Assembly: GCF_002873135.1 (NCBI RefSeq)
Contig: NZ_MCVI01000021.1
Location: 74,794 to 138,793, forward strand
Length of the DNA: 64,000 nucleotides
Reading direction: 5' to 3'
DNA from: Shewanella sp. 10N.286.48.A6
GTDB lineage: Bacteria; Pseudomonadota; Gammaproteobacteria; Enterobacterales; Shewanellaceae
Positions 38,261 through 47,493 of the stretch are shown here, one piece after another. The notes below the pieces were generated by a model. The model did no database searches. It worked only from the letters and a program-made list of their open reading frames with translations, and had not been told where the DNA came from. Position 1 is the stretch's first letter; each line of letters starts with the position of its first letter. A program made the translations under genes and the position numbers.

Positions 38261-39934
38261 ATGAAAGACGATACCAAGCTAAATGATTTAACCACTAACA
38301 ATGTCGACCAGTCAAAACGTACTACGCTAACTAAGCTTGCGGCGGGGGCTGTTAGTACTGCAGCGCTTCCATTTGCCTCAGTTTTGCAAGCCGCATCAGA
38401 CAAACTCACTGAGCAGCAAATTAAGCTAATGGCCAATGAAAAGGGCCCATTTGATATTGTTATTGAAAATGGCCGGGTCATTGACCCTGAAACTAAATTA
38501 GATGCCATTCGTAACGTCGGCCTTAAAGGCAATCGTATTGCCGCCATTTCAACAGATAAATTACAAGGCAAAAAAGTCATTGATGCCACAGGCTTAGTGG
38601 TTGCGCCGGGCTTTATTGATATGCACGCGCATGGTCAACAGCTTCCGGCTGCACGAGCACAAGCATTTGATGGTGTAACCACCGCTCTTGAAATGGAGTC
38701 GGGGTTGCTACCTATTGCTAAATTCTATGATGACACAGCCAAAGAGGGCCGCCCTATTAACTACGGCGCCTCTGTTGCATGGACTTATGCTCGTATCACG
38801 GCAAAAGAGCCCACAATGCCACCAGCAGACGGTACGATTGTTTGGTTTCAACAAGCATTTTCTAAAAATAACTGGCAAAACACCCTTGCGACAAAAGATG
38901 AGCTTAAATCCATTTTAAACTATGTTGAGCAAGGCCTTAAAGAGGGAGGTTTGGGCATTGGTATTAACGCTGGCTATGCACCAGGTTATGGCCATAAAGA
39001 GTACTACGAATTAGCAAAGCTAGCTAAACGCTATGAAATGCCTACTTATACCCACGTGCGTTACTTAAATAGCGCAGAGCCTAAATCAAGCTTTGAAGCC
39101 TACCAAGAACTGATCAGTTTATCGGCAACCACCGGTGCACACATGCATATTTGTCACCTTAACAGTACCTCAGTGCAAGATATCGAAGATTGTGCTGATT
39201 TAGTTCAAGATGCGGTTGATGCAGGCTTATCGGTGACAACAGAAGCTTATCCTTACGGTGCTGGTTCATCAGTGATCGGCGCAGAAGTTTTCCGCGGTGA
39301 TGACTGGCTAGAGCGCTGGGGAGTGCCAAGTGCAAGCTACATGGAAGCAAATGGTAAAGCCTTAACACAAGAAAAAGTCACTGAGCTTCAAGCAAATGCG
39401 CCAGGTACAGTGGTAGTAATGCACTTTTTAAAACCTGATGAAAGTAAATCCGATCGCCATAAAATGGACCGCTCAGTATTATTTCCAGGCGCAGCCATTG
39501 CATCCGATGCAATGCCATGGATGAATCCTAAGGGGCAATTAATCGAAGGTAATGTATGGCCATTACCAAGTGATGCTATTGCTCATCCAAGATCGCTTGC
39601 TTGTTTTACTCGCTTTATCAGTAAATACCTCAATGAATACAAAGCAGTTACACTACTCGAAGCGATGGAGCGTACGAGCTTAAATGCGTGTCGAATATTA
39701 GAAAACAGTGTTCCTCAAATGAAAAACAAAGGCCGTATTCAAGTGGGTAAAGATGCTGATTTAGTCTTATTTAAACTTGACGAAATCAAAGTGCTAGCGA
39801 CCTTTGATGCGCCTAATGCACTCTCAGAAGGGATGCATCATGTGATCGTAAATGGTACACCTATTATCGAAAATGGTGAATTGCATTTAGATGTAAATCC
39901 TGGCTTAGCAGTTCGTAATCCAGTGGTTGCATAA
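38261..39934 (+). CDS. Exported amidohydrolase, N-acyl-D-amino-acid deacylase-like (copy 1)
   Basis: The 557-residue protein is a TIM-barrel amidohydrolase of the D-aminoacylase/D-glutamate deacylase type (COG3653-like). It has an N-terminal export signal (SKRTTLTKLAAGAVSTAALPF, about 18-38). The signal resembles a Tat signal but has Lys-Arg in place of the twin arginines. Metal ligands seen are H122 and H124 (DMHAHG), H265 (THVRY), H299 (HICHLNST) and D416 (ASDAMPW). The GNCG cysteine of D-aminoacylases is replaced by LEMESG near 143-148. The substrate is unknown, and an N-acylated D-amino acid in the periplasm is a guess. A close paralogue lies downstream, with a COG0523 GTPase between. It ends at a terminator. 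Confidence 0.85.
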   Translation: MKDDTKLNDLTTNNVDQSKRTTLTKLAAGAVSTAALPFASVLQAASDKLTEQQIKLMANEKGPFDIVIENGRVIDPETKLDAIRNVGLKGNRIAAISTDKLQGKKVIDATGLVVAPGFIDMHAHGQQLPAARAQAFDGVTTALEMESGLLPIAKFYDDTAKEGRPINYGASVAWTYARITAKEPTMPPADGTIVWFQQAFSKNNWQNTLATKDELKSILNYVEQGLKEGGLGIGINAGYAPGYGHKEYYELAKLAKRYEMPTYTHVRYLNSAEPKSSFEAYQELISLSATTGAHMHICHLNSTSVQDIEDCADLVQDAVDAGLSVTTEAYPYGAGSSVIGAEVFRGDDWLERWGVPSASYMEANGKALTQEKVTELQANAPGTVVVMHFLKPDESKSDRHKMDRSVLFPGAAIASDAMPWMNPKGQLIEGNVWPLPSDAIAHPRSLACFTRFISKYLNEYKAVTLLEAMERTSLNACRILENSVPQMKNKGRIQVGKDADLVLFKLDEIKVLATFDAPNALSEGMHHVIVNGTPIIENGELHLDVNPGLAVRNPVVA

Positions 39935-39953
39935 CCATTATGCCTAAAATCAT

Positions 39954-39979
39954 AAAGCTCGGGTAATACCGAGCTTTTT
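39954..39979 (+). terminator. Terminator after amidohydrolase copy 1
   Basis: AAAGCTCGG and CCGAGCTTT form a 9-bp stem with a 6-base loop followed by TTC. It lies between the first amidohydrolase and the COG0523 gene, so these are not simply one operon unless read-through occurs. Confidence 0.8.
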
Positions 39980-40011
39980 CGTTAAAAAGTAAATCATATA
40001 GAGAAACGTCA

Positions 40012-40995
40012 ATGAATAAAAAACCTATTCCTGTGACCATTTTAGCGGGTTTTTTAGGTGCCGGGAAAACCACCCTGTTAAACCATATCCTAACCAATGC
40101 CGATGGCATGCGTATGGCCGTTATCGTAAATGACTTTGGTTCAATTAATGTCGATGCAGAGCTAGTAAAATCCCAAAGCGACAATATGATTAGCCTCGAA
40201 AATGGCTGTGTGTGTTGCAATCTTGCCGAAGGTTTAGTGGTCTCAGTGATGCGCATACTGGCACTTGAAGAGCGCCCTGATCATATTATTGTTGAAACCT
40301 CAGGTATTGCAGAGCCTAAAGAAGTGGCATTGCAATTTGAAGATCCTGAACTACAAGCTCACGCGCCATTGAACGCGATTATCACCACTATCGATGCTGA
40401 GAATATTTTAAGTTTAGAAGGTTCAATGGCCAGCTTGTCAGAGCAACAAATACAAGTCGCCGATATCGTGCTAGTTAATAAAGTTGATTTAGTGGCAACT
40501 GAGCAGCTGGAAAAAGTTAAAGCATGGTGCCAAACCCAAGCCCCTTTTGCCAAACTGGTTGAAATGGAGTTTGGAAACGTCGCACTACCGATTTTATTTG
40601 ATGTTCCTGAGCGGTTAGTAAAACTTAGCCATGAGCATACTTGTCAGCACCAAGGTGCAGACCATGACCACAGCCAATGCAACCATCATGACCATGTAAC
40701 CCACAGCTTTGATACTTTTAGCTTCGAAACCGACAAGCCGCTGTCTTTGCAAAGCCTCTATCCGCTATTACAGCAGTTTTCAGTCGATGCCTACCGCATG
40801 AAAGGTATTTTAAATTTATCTGATCGACCTGATCATCGCTGTATATTTCAATGTACTGGCCAACGCGCCAATGTCACTGTTGGCGAGCCGTGGGAACACG
40901 ATGAAGCAAGAGCAACCCGTTTAGTCTTTATTGCCCCCAAAGGTGGCATGGACGAAAAAATAATGCGTGAAAAGTTAGCTAGCTTAGTGGTTTAA
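40012..40995 (+). CDS. COG0523 (CobW/ZigA/YjiA-type) GTPase, putative metal chaperone
   Basis: COG0523 proteins are G3E GTPases that insert metals, often zinc, into client enzymes. The 327-residue product has Walker A GFLGAGKTT (13-21), the metal-binding CxCC motif as CVCC (66-69), the switch ETSGIAEP (95-102), and NKVD (156-159). A His/Cys-rich loop (HEHTCQHQ and HDHSQCNHHDH, about 207-228) probably binds metal before the C-terminal CobW_C domain (about 232-325). It sits between two paralogous metal-dependent amidohydrolases, on the same strand, which are its most likely clients. No Zur box was recognisable upstream, so whether it is zinc-regulated is open. Confidence 0.92.
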   Translation: MNKKPIPVTILAGFLGAGKTTLLNHILTNADGMRMAVIVNDFGSINVDAELVKSQSDNMISLENGCVCCNLAEGLVVSVMRILALEERPDHIIVETSGIAEPKEVALQFEDPELQAHAPLNAIITTIDAENILSLEGSMASLSEQQIQVADIVLVNKVDLVATEQLEKVKAWCQTQAPFAKLVEMEFGNVALPILFDVPERLVKLSHEHTCQHQGADHDHSQCNHHDHVTHSFDTFSFETDKPLSLQSLYPLLQQFSVDAYRMKGILNLSDRPDHRCIFQCTGQRANVTVGEPWEHDEARATRLVFIAPKGGMDEKIMREKLASLVV

Positions 40996-41111
40996 ATATA
41001 AAACGACTATGCAGTAAACGGCCCACTAAAGCTGTTAATGACAAGCTGTAAATGCTTGGCTGATAATTAATAGCATGATAATCAAGGATACTGGCGAGAA
41101 AGGAGTAAATG

Positions 41112-42770
41112 ATGTCCGAGTTAAATCAAGATGACAAATTAACCGCTGAAGTTGATCAAACCAAGCGCGATACCATGAAAAAACTGGCTATTGGCGCCGC
41201 TGCAATAACACTTTCATCGACTGCCACAGCAGAAACTAACAAGGGTCCACAAAAGCCAGAGTTAATGCCAAATCAAACAGGCCCGTTTGATGTAGTGATT
41301 ACTAATGGCCGTGTCATTGATGCCGAAACGGGTTTAGATGCCGTACGCAATGTAGGCATTAAAGACGACAAAATTGCCGCTATATCGACAGAAAAGCTCA
41401 CAGGTAAAAAAGTCATTGATGCCAGCGGGCTTGTGGTTGCCCCTGGCTTTATCGACCTTCACGCCCATGGACAACAATTACCCGCAGCCAGAGCTCAAGC
41501 CTTCGATGGTGTCACCACCGCCCTTGAGTTGGAATCAGGCCTATTACCCATTGGTAAGTATTATGATGACACAGCTAAAGAAGGTCGCCCAATTAACTAC
41601 GGCGCCTCAGTAGCTTGGACCTATGCCCGCATTATGGCAATTGAAAGTGAAATTTCGCCCGCAGATGGCACCATTACTTGGTTTCAGAATGCCTTTAGTT
41701 TAAAAAATTGGCAAAATGTTCTCGCCACCGACGCACAGCTAAATACGATATTGTCTGATGTTGAACAAGGCTTAAAAGAAGGTGGTTTAGGGATTGGTAT
41801 TAATGGCGGTTATGCTCCCGCCTATGGCCATAAAGAGTATTACGGCTTAGCTAAACTGGCCAAAAGTTTTGATGTACCGACCTTCACCCATGTACGTTAT
41901 GCCAACGGCATGGAGCCCAGATCAAGCTTTGAAGCCTATCAAGAGTTAATCAGTTTAGCCGCCACCACTGGGGCACATATGCATATTTGTCACCTCAACA
42001 GTACCTCGGTGCGAGACATTGATGATTGCGCCGACCTAGTGCAAGAAGCTGTTGATTCTGGTTTGCCGATTACCACTGAAGCTTACCCCTATGGCGCAGG
42101 CTCAACACCTGTGGGCGCGGCCTTATTTGCTGGCCCAGAATGGATTGACCGCTTTGGCGTTCCCGATGCAAGTTACATGGAAGCCAATGGCGTACCTATG
42201 ACCCAAACCAAAATCGATGAACTACGAAAAACCAACCCTGGTGAAGTGATCGTTATTCACTTCTTAAAGCCTGACGACAGTAAAGAAGACTTACGCATGA
42301 TGAAGCGTTCGGTGTTGTTTCCTAACGCCGCTATTGCCTCTGATGCCATGCCGTGGATGGACAGCAAAGGTAAATTGATTGAAGGTGATGTATGGCCATT
42401 GCCTAACGATGCTTTTGCTCACCCCCGCTCGGTCGGGTGTTTTGCCCGCTTTGTAAATAAATACGTGGTTGAGTATAAAGAAGTCAATTTAGTCGAGGCA
42501 ATGAAGCGCACCAGCCTCAATGCGTGTCATATCATCGAAGATGCTGTGCCGCAAATGCGTAACAAAGGCCGTATGCAAGTGGGTAAAGATGCTGACATAG
42601 TGGTATTTGATCTCAATAGCTTTAAAGATATGGCCTCATTTACTGAGCCCAATAAGCTTTCAGTGGGTATGCAGCATGTACTAGTCAATGGCCAATCGAT
42701 TATTGATAAGGGACAATTGCTTATGGATGCTAAGCCTGGCAGAGCAATTCGTCGCGATGTGACAGTCTAA
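41112..42770 (+). CDS. Exported amidohydrolase, N-acyl-D-amino-acid deacylase-like (copy 2)
   Basis: This protein of about 552 residues is a close paralogue of the one at 38261-39934, with long stretches identical, such as FEAYQELISL and TTGAHMHICHLNSTSV. The same metal-ligand set is present (HAH, THVRY, HICHLNST, ASDAMPW) and the same LELESG replaces the D-aminoacylase cysteine site. The export signal is again Lys-Arg type (TKRDTMKKLAIGAAAITL). Two ATGs are possible at 41109 and 41112. The second is better spaced from AGGAG at 41101-41105. Differences cluster around residues 180-190 and 335-350, which may change substrate choice. A strong terminator follows. Confidence 0.85.
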   Translation: MSELNQDDKLTAEVDQTKRDTMKKLAIGAAAITLSSTATAETNKGPQKPELMPNQTGPFDVVITNGRVIDAETGLDAVRNVGIKDDKIAAISTEKLTGKKVIDASGLVVAPGFIDLHAHGQQLPAARAQAFDGVTTALELESGLLPIGKYYDDTAKEGRPINYGASVAWTYARIMAIESEISPADGTITWFQNAFSLKNWQNVLATDAQLNTILSDVEQGLKEGGLGIGINGGYAPAYGHKEYYGLAKLAKSFDVPTFTHVRYANGMEPRSSFEAYQELISLAATTGAHMHICHLNSTSVRDIDDCADLVQEAVDSGLPITTEAYPYGAGSTPVGAALFAGPEWIDRFGVPDASYMEANGVPMTQTKIDELRKTNPGEVIVIHFLKPDDSKEDLRMMKRSVLFPNAAIASDAMPWMDSKGKLIEGDVWPLPNDAFAHPRSVGCFARFVNKYVVEYKEVNLVEAMKRTSLNACHIIEDAVPQMRNKGRMQVGKDADIVVFDLNSFKDMASFTEPNKLSVGMQHVLVNGQSIIDKGQLLMDAKPGRAIRRDVTV

Positions 42771-42806
42771 TCGATAATCAAAAAAACGTCGACAAAACAT
42801 GACAAC

Positions 42807-42832
42807 TAAAAAGCGCCATTAGGCGCTTTTTT
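42807..42832 (+). terminator. Terminator after amidohydrolase copy 2
   Basis: AAAAGCGCC and GGCGCTTTTTT form a stem with a 4-base loop and a T-tract. It lies between convergent genes and may also end the ThrE-type gene on the minus strand. Confidence 0.9.
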
Positions 42833-42863
42833 CATGTGTTTAGTTTTTCTCAATTAATATCGA

Positions 42864-44042
42864 TTAGTTGCGTTTATGGTTAAACAAAAAGCGGTCATTG
42901 AAAATAGAATAAACCATGATCTGCCCTGCCATAATCGAACAAAACATCAATAATGCTGACATACCAATACTGGGGATAGGCAATATTGCAGTGGCAAAGA
43001 ATGACTCACTGGCACCAACGATGATCCGGCTTCCAGGCACTAAAATGATCACCCCTTGGATAATATACACTAACGCAGGCACTTTACGTGCTTTACCGGC
43101 TAACAGCCCATAAAGAGTGATAATCATGGTGCTAATCCAAGTGCCGATAACCCAATCAGAGGTAAACCAATGTGGCCCCCACATGCCAACTGCAGCAGCG
43201 GGCAGGCCAATAATAATGTCTTGCCAACTGGCATTAAAAATCAGTCCAATCGCAACCGATATGCCAATTAACGCCAGAATATGCAAACCTAAAGGGATTT
43301 CATTAATAAATGGCGCAGCGGCTACATGACCCACAAGCAAGCTTGATAAACCTAAGCCCATCACCACGCCAATGAATATTTTTATTACCACCAAACTACT
43401 TTGGGCCAATAACTCTATGCCTGAGCGAAAGTCATTTAAGGCAAGACTGGCTAAACCATTGGTGACAGTGAGTCCTGGAATAAACAGTACAATGGATGAG
43501 ATGCATAAAGCTAACACCGGTAACTCAGGAAATTGAGCGGCCAATATCCCCACCACAAAACTGGCAATAAACGCCACGATGAACTCTACCAGCATTGCTC
43601 GCTGCTCGGTGCACATTAGTTGAGCTAACCAGGCGATTAACCCTAAAAAAACCGAAATCATTGCCGCAAGATACGTGCTCCCCACCAGCATCAAATAGCA
43701 AGGCGGCAGTAATAGGTTGGCAATGCCTAAAGTAAAATTTGAGTAACTCGGCACCCCTTGATAGTTTTCTTTTGAGTGTATTGCCTTTAGGGTTGCCACC
43801 AAATTGCGTAAATTGACTGACGGTGGATTTTTAGTTTGCATCACCATTTTTTGAGTGGGTTGCTCGAAAATGGTCACAATTTTAGTTGGGGTAACATCAA
43901 TGGCGATATCTATCTGATGATGAGCCGCATAAGACTGAGTATATTTCGCCACTGAGTATGGTGCGCACCCTGATTGATGTAATCGATCTGAAAATGATAA
44001 AACATCATCATACTGTTGCTGGGTTGGGCTTTTATCTTCCAT
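42864..44042 (-). CDS. ThrE-family threonine/serine exporter (YjjP-YjjB fusion type)
   Basis: The 392-residue inner-membrane protein joins an N-terminal ThrE/YjjP domain (about 10-245) and a C-terminal YjjB-like domain (about 255-385), the single-chain layout of Corynebacterium ThrE. In E. coli these are two proteins that export succinate. Roughly ten hydrophobic helices follow a soluble N-terminus of about 100 residues. Family traits include FIPGLTVTNGLASLALND and ILVPGSRIIVGASESFF, the related motifs of the two halves. Whether it moves threonine/serine or a dicarboxylate cannot be told. It starts at ATG 44042 and is convergent with the amidohydrolase gene. Confidence 0.85.
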   Translation of the reverse strand: MEDKSPTQQQYDDVLSFSDRLHQSGCAPYSVAKYTQSYAAHHQIDIAIDVTPTKIVTIFEQPTQKMVMQTKNPPSVNLRNLVATLKAIHSKENYQGVPSYSNFTLGIANLLLPPCYLMLVGSTYLAAMISVFLGLIAWLAQLMCTEQRAMLVEFIVAFIASFVVGILAAQFPELPVLALCISSIVLFIPGLTVTNGLASLALNDFRSGIELLAQSSLVVIKIFIGVVMGLGLSSLLVGHVAAAPFINEIPLGLHILALIGISVAIGLIFNASWQDIIIGLPAAAVGMWGPHWFTSDWVIGTWISTMIITLYGLLAGKARKVPALVYIIQGVIILVPGSRIIVGASESFFATAILPIPSIGMSALLMFCSIMAGQIMVYSIFNDRFLFNHKRN

Positions 44043-44510
44043 TTTTTTATTCTCGATAAGTCAGCAAAAAGTGGTTCTGAGGGCTTAGTTAAATCATAGT
44101 AGCTAAATGATAATTGCTACATAATAGTAGCGAACTCATTCACTTCATAATCTGAAATAGAGGGTCAAACCCTTCAAAAATGAATCCTTTCATTGAATTA
44201 GCAGTGGTCGCGATAATCTCCACTGCAAAACATGCGCTAGCCGGTGAATTTCTCGCTTAACCCTAGGCGGGCTATCTCTGTGTGATATAATCATCGATTG
44301 AAAGATTTATAGCGTGTTAAAACGCATTAGATCAGCGCAGTCATTCAACGCTTATTAAGTCTTTGTCTTCATTCAGGTCATTATTCATGGTTAAGTGCAT
44401 GAAAATCCGCTGTATGAATCATTGAAAGTCGGGACAGGGTAATTTTTACCATTATATGGAATATACATAAGCAATTGTTACAGATTAATTTTATAAGGTA
44501 TATGAACTAG
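44043..44510. other. Intergenic region between the ThrE-type gene and yfhL
   Basis: This 468-bp divergent promoter region has a small AGGGT/ACCCT hairpin near 44161-44174. No ORF, tRNA or recognisable operator was found. Confidence 0.5.
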
Positions 44511-44762
<252 letters not shown>

Positions 44763-44779
44763 CCCTTAAACTACATGAC

Positions 44780-44807
44780 AAAAAAGGCGCTAATTAGCGC
44801 CTTTTTT
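44780..44807. terminator. Terminator after yfhL
   Basis: A 28-bp perfect palindrome with AAAAAAGGCGCTAA and TTAGCGCCTTTTTT arms acts in both directions. It separates yfhL from the convergent ubiT. Confidence 0.93.
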
Positions 44808-44864
44808 GATGTTTATATTCATCCCATGTCTAACGCTCATCATCTGAGTCATTATGACTGAATA

Positions 44865-45386
44865 TTACGCCGTTGCGGCTGCCTGCTCATTAGCATAGCC
44901 TTGTAACGTTTGTAGCGTAATAGCTAACTTTTCAATGCTAAGCTTTACCGCTGCTGGTAACGTATCAAGCTCAATACCGAGCAATAAGTTTTTCACTTCA
45001 AGGCCGAGTTCGGTATCGCCTTCAATACGCAGCTTACGTTGAAAAAATAACGTGTCAGGATCTTCTTTGGCCGCAGCAACCAGTAATAACTCAGGCACAT
45101 TGGCAGTAAAAGTTACATCGGCTTGCGTCAAAGGACGTAATAATAACTGTTGATCGTAACTAATTTCAAAGTTGAGCGCGATGTCTTGCACACAAATAGC
45201 AACCCACTTACCTTGCAGAAAATCTAACTCACCAAATTTAATTTGTTCACTTAACGAAAGTGACAACATCTTAGCCAGAATATCCAACTTTACCTTTTCA
45301 GGGACAACAGCAAGAGACTGGGTGGCGACTTTAGGGGCGATATTAAGCAAATTTTTAGCAACCTTTCCTGAAAAACCGAAAGACAT
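44865..45386 (-). CDS. ubiT: O2-independent ubiquinone biosynthesis accessory protein UbiT (SCP2 domain)
   Basis: UbiT (YhbT) is a lipid-binding SCP2-like protein needed with UbiU and UbiV to make ubiquinone without oxygen. The 173-residue product has an SCP2 core with FLQGKWVAICVQDIALNFEISYDQQLLLRPL (in part, about 58-88), ADVTFTANVPELLLVAAAKEDPDTLFFQRKL and IEGDTELGLEVKNLL, close to E. coli YhbT. It is divergent from ubiU across a 136-bp region that contains a perfect palindrome, as in E. coli, where this region carries anaerobic control. Confidence 0.92.
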   Translation of the reverse strand: MSFGFSGKVAKNLLNIAPKVATQSLAVVPEKVKLDILAKMLSLSLSEQIKFGELDFLQGKWVAICVQDIALNFEISYDQQLLLRPLTQADVTFTANVPELLLVAAAKEDPDTLFFQRKLRIEGDTELGLEVKNLLLGIELDTLPAAVKLSIEKLAITLQTLQGYANEQAAATA

Positions 45387-45443
45387 TCATACTCCTACAC
45401 TGACAAGATTCCAATTTAAGCTAGTTTACTCACATTTTATCAA

Positions 45444-45459
45444 TTGAAACCTGTTTCAA
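45444..45459. promoter_or_regulatory. Palindromic candidate operator between ubiT and ubiU
   Basis: TTGAAACCTGTTTCAA is a perfect inverted repeat (7-bp arms, 2-base centre) in the shared promoter region. It resembles an Fnr half-site pair, but the TTGA/TCAA spacing is two bases longer than the Fnr consensus, so the regulator is uncertain. Confidence 0.5.
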
Positions 45460-45522
45460 ATCAAATCATGTGATGTCATTCAACTTTACACTCACTTTCA
45501 ATCGAAATTTGAGAGAGAGAAT

Positions 45523-46524
45523 ATGGAACTCTTGTGCCCTGCAGGAAATTTAGCCTCATTAAAAGCCGCTTTTAGAGCGGGCGCTGACGCCGTTTATCTA
45601 GGTTTAAAGGATGATACTAATGCCCGTTCATTTGCAGGTTTAAACTTCACCCCAGAACAACTAAAACAAGCCACCAAGCTTGCCCATGCCCAAGGCAGAA
45701 AAGTATTTTTAACGTTAAATACTTATCCAAAACCTGGAGAGGAAACCCGCTGGTATCAGGCGATTGATTTAGCCGCCCAGCTGCAAATGGATGCACTTAT
45801 TACCGCTGATATATCCCTGCTTCATTATGCCAGCAACCGTTATCCACATTTGCCATTGCACCTTTCAGTGCAAGCTTCGGCCACCAATCAAGCCGCACTC
45901 GATTTCTATCAGCAAAATTTTAATATTGAACGCGCGGTATTACCTAGAGTGTTATCAATGAAGCAAGTGCGTGACCTAGCCAAATGCAGCTCGGTAGAGT
46001 TAGAAGTATTTGCCTTTGGTAGCTTGTGTATTATGGCTGAAGGACGTTGTCATTTATCGTCTTATGTCACTGGCCAATCACCTAATACAGGCGGGTCTTG
46101 CTCGCCAGCAAAAGATGTGAGATGGCAAGAGCAAGGCAACCAATGCCTAACTAGGCTAAATGACGTGCTGATTGATACCACAGGTATTGACCAACAACTT
46201 GGCTACCCCGTGGTCTGTAAAGGCCGCTACATTGCCGAAGCGGATACCAAAGCCGATTACCTGTTAGAGTCGCCCACCAGCTTAAATACTTTAAGCCTAT
46301 TACCTCAACTTGCCCAAGCTGGGATCAAATCGCTAAAAATAGAAGGCCGTCAACGCAGCCCTGCATATGTAGAGCAAGTAACGCGGGTTTGGCGTGAAGC
46401 GATTGATAGCTATCAAAACAATCCTAGCGCCTTTAAAGAGCAAGCCAGATGGAATCATACCTTAGCCAAGGTATCTGAAGGACAAGTCACCACATTAGGA
46501 GCATACGAGCGGCAATGGCAGTAA
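45523..46524 (+). CDS. ubiU: O2-independent ubiquinone hydroxylation protein UbiU
   Basis: UbiU (YhbU), a peptidase U32-family Fe-S protein, forms a complex with UbiV and hydroxylates ubiquinone precursors without oxygen. The 333-residue product opens MELLCPAGNLASLKAAFRAGADAVYLG. It carries the cluster cysteines in GSLCIMAEGRCHLSSYVTG (about 167-185), GGSCSPAKDVRW (about 191-202) and YPVVCKGRY (about 230). The last codons overlap the ubiV start by ten bases, implying coupled translation. Confidence 0.95.
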   Translation: MELLCPAGNLASLKAAFRAGADAVYLGLKDDTNARSFAGLNFTPEQLKQATKLAHAQGRKVFLTLNTYPKPGEETRWYQAIDLAAQLQMDALITADISLLHYASNRYPHLPLHLSVQASATNQAALDFYQQNFNIERAVLPRVLSMKQVRDLAKCSSVELEVFAFGSLCIMAEGRCHLSSYVTGQSPNTGGSCSPAKDVRWQEQGNQCLTRLNDVLIDTTGIDQQLGYPVVCKGRYIAEADTKADYLLESPTSLNTLSLLPQLAQAGIKSLKIEGRQRSPAYVEQVTRVWREAIDSYQNNPSAFKEQARWNHTLAKVSEGQVTTLGAYERQWQ

Positions 46525-47429
46525 ATAACAATATGAAAATCTCACTGGGCGCCATTAGCTATTGCTGGGACAAAGACACCACGGAACAATTTTATGACAG
46601 GGCAGCGCAAAGCCAAGTTGATACTATTTATTTAGGTGAAACCGTCTGCAGCAGACGTCGATTAATGAAATTTAAAGATTACTTCGACATTGCCACTATG
46701 CTCAAGCAGTCTGGCAAAAATGTGGTGCTTTCAACCATGGCATTAATCGAGGCACAATCTGAGCTTGGCGAACTTAAAAAGTATATCGATAATGGCGAGT
46801 TTATTATTGAAGCCAACGATATGGCAGGCGTGCAATTGGCCTCTGAGGCCAAACTGCCGTTCATTTGTGGCCCAACCATTAATAATTACAATAGAGCCAG
46901 CTTAGATATTTTGCATAAAATGGGTATGCAACGCTTTGCTATGCCATTTGAATTATCAAAGTCATGGCTTAAAACCGTGATTGGTGAGGGCGAAAACACG
47001 CCGCAATTTGAAGTGGAAGTCATGGGCCATGGTTATATGCCACTGGCACATTCGGCGCGCTGCTTTACTGCCAAACACTTTAATTTGAGTAAAGACAATT
47101 GTGAGACCATTTGTCAGCAACACCCAAAGGGGATTTTGGTGCAAACGCAAGAGCATCAGGATTTACTGAGATTAAATGGCATCCAAACTCAATCGGCTTC
47201 ATTTGTTGATTTAACCGCTGAAATGATGCAAATGCAGCAAATGGGAGTGAACTACTTTAGAGTATCACCTAGCCAATTAGCCTGTATTGAGCTTGCAGAT
47301 GAACTCACAAAGCGCTTAGCAAACAGTGATGAGACTCAAGATGATATGGCGATGAAAACTCGCGAGTTTGCTAACAAAAAATCCTGTAATGGCTATTGGT
47401 TCGGCGGCGCTGGTTTACAAAAAATCTAG
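46515..47429 (+). CDS. ubiV: O2-independent ubiquinone hydroxylation protein UbiV
   Basis: UbiV (YhbV) is the Fe-S partner of UbiU. The 304-residue product carries GETVCSRRRLMKF (cysteine about 44) and SARCFTAKHFNLSKDNCETICQQHP, giving the four conserved cluster cysteines. The start at 46515 overlaps ubiU. The in-frame ATG at 46533 (MKISLGAISYCW) matches E. coli more closely and may be the true start. A short tandem repeat follows the gene. Confidence 0.94.
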   Translation: MAVNNNMKISLGAISYCWDKDTTEQFYDRAAQSQVDTIYLGETVCSRRRLMKFKDYFDIATMLKQSGKNVVLSTMALIEAQSELGELKKYIDNGEFIIEANDMAGVQLASEAKLPFICGPTINNYNRASLDILHKMGMQRFAMPFELSKSWLKTVIGEGENTPQFEVEVMGHGYMPLAHSARCFTAKHFNLSKDNCETICQQHPKGILVQTQEHQDLLRLNGIQTQSASFVDLTAEMMQMQQMGVNYFRVSPSQLACIELADELTKRLANSDETQDDMAMKTREFANKKSCNGYWFGGAGLQKI

Positions 47430-47493
47430 TTAACACCTTAGTAATCGGGGCTAATGCAAGGCAGTGAATAACGCTGTAAGCTTTAGCCTCTTT

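Noticed and set aside
39864..40256. 130-codon minus-strand ORF
   Set aside because: It overlaps the start of the well-supported COG0523 gene and the terminator before it.
45444..45459. Canonical Fnr box
   Set aside because: The inverted TTGA/TCAA arms are spaced two bases wider than the Fnr consensus.
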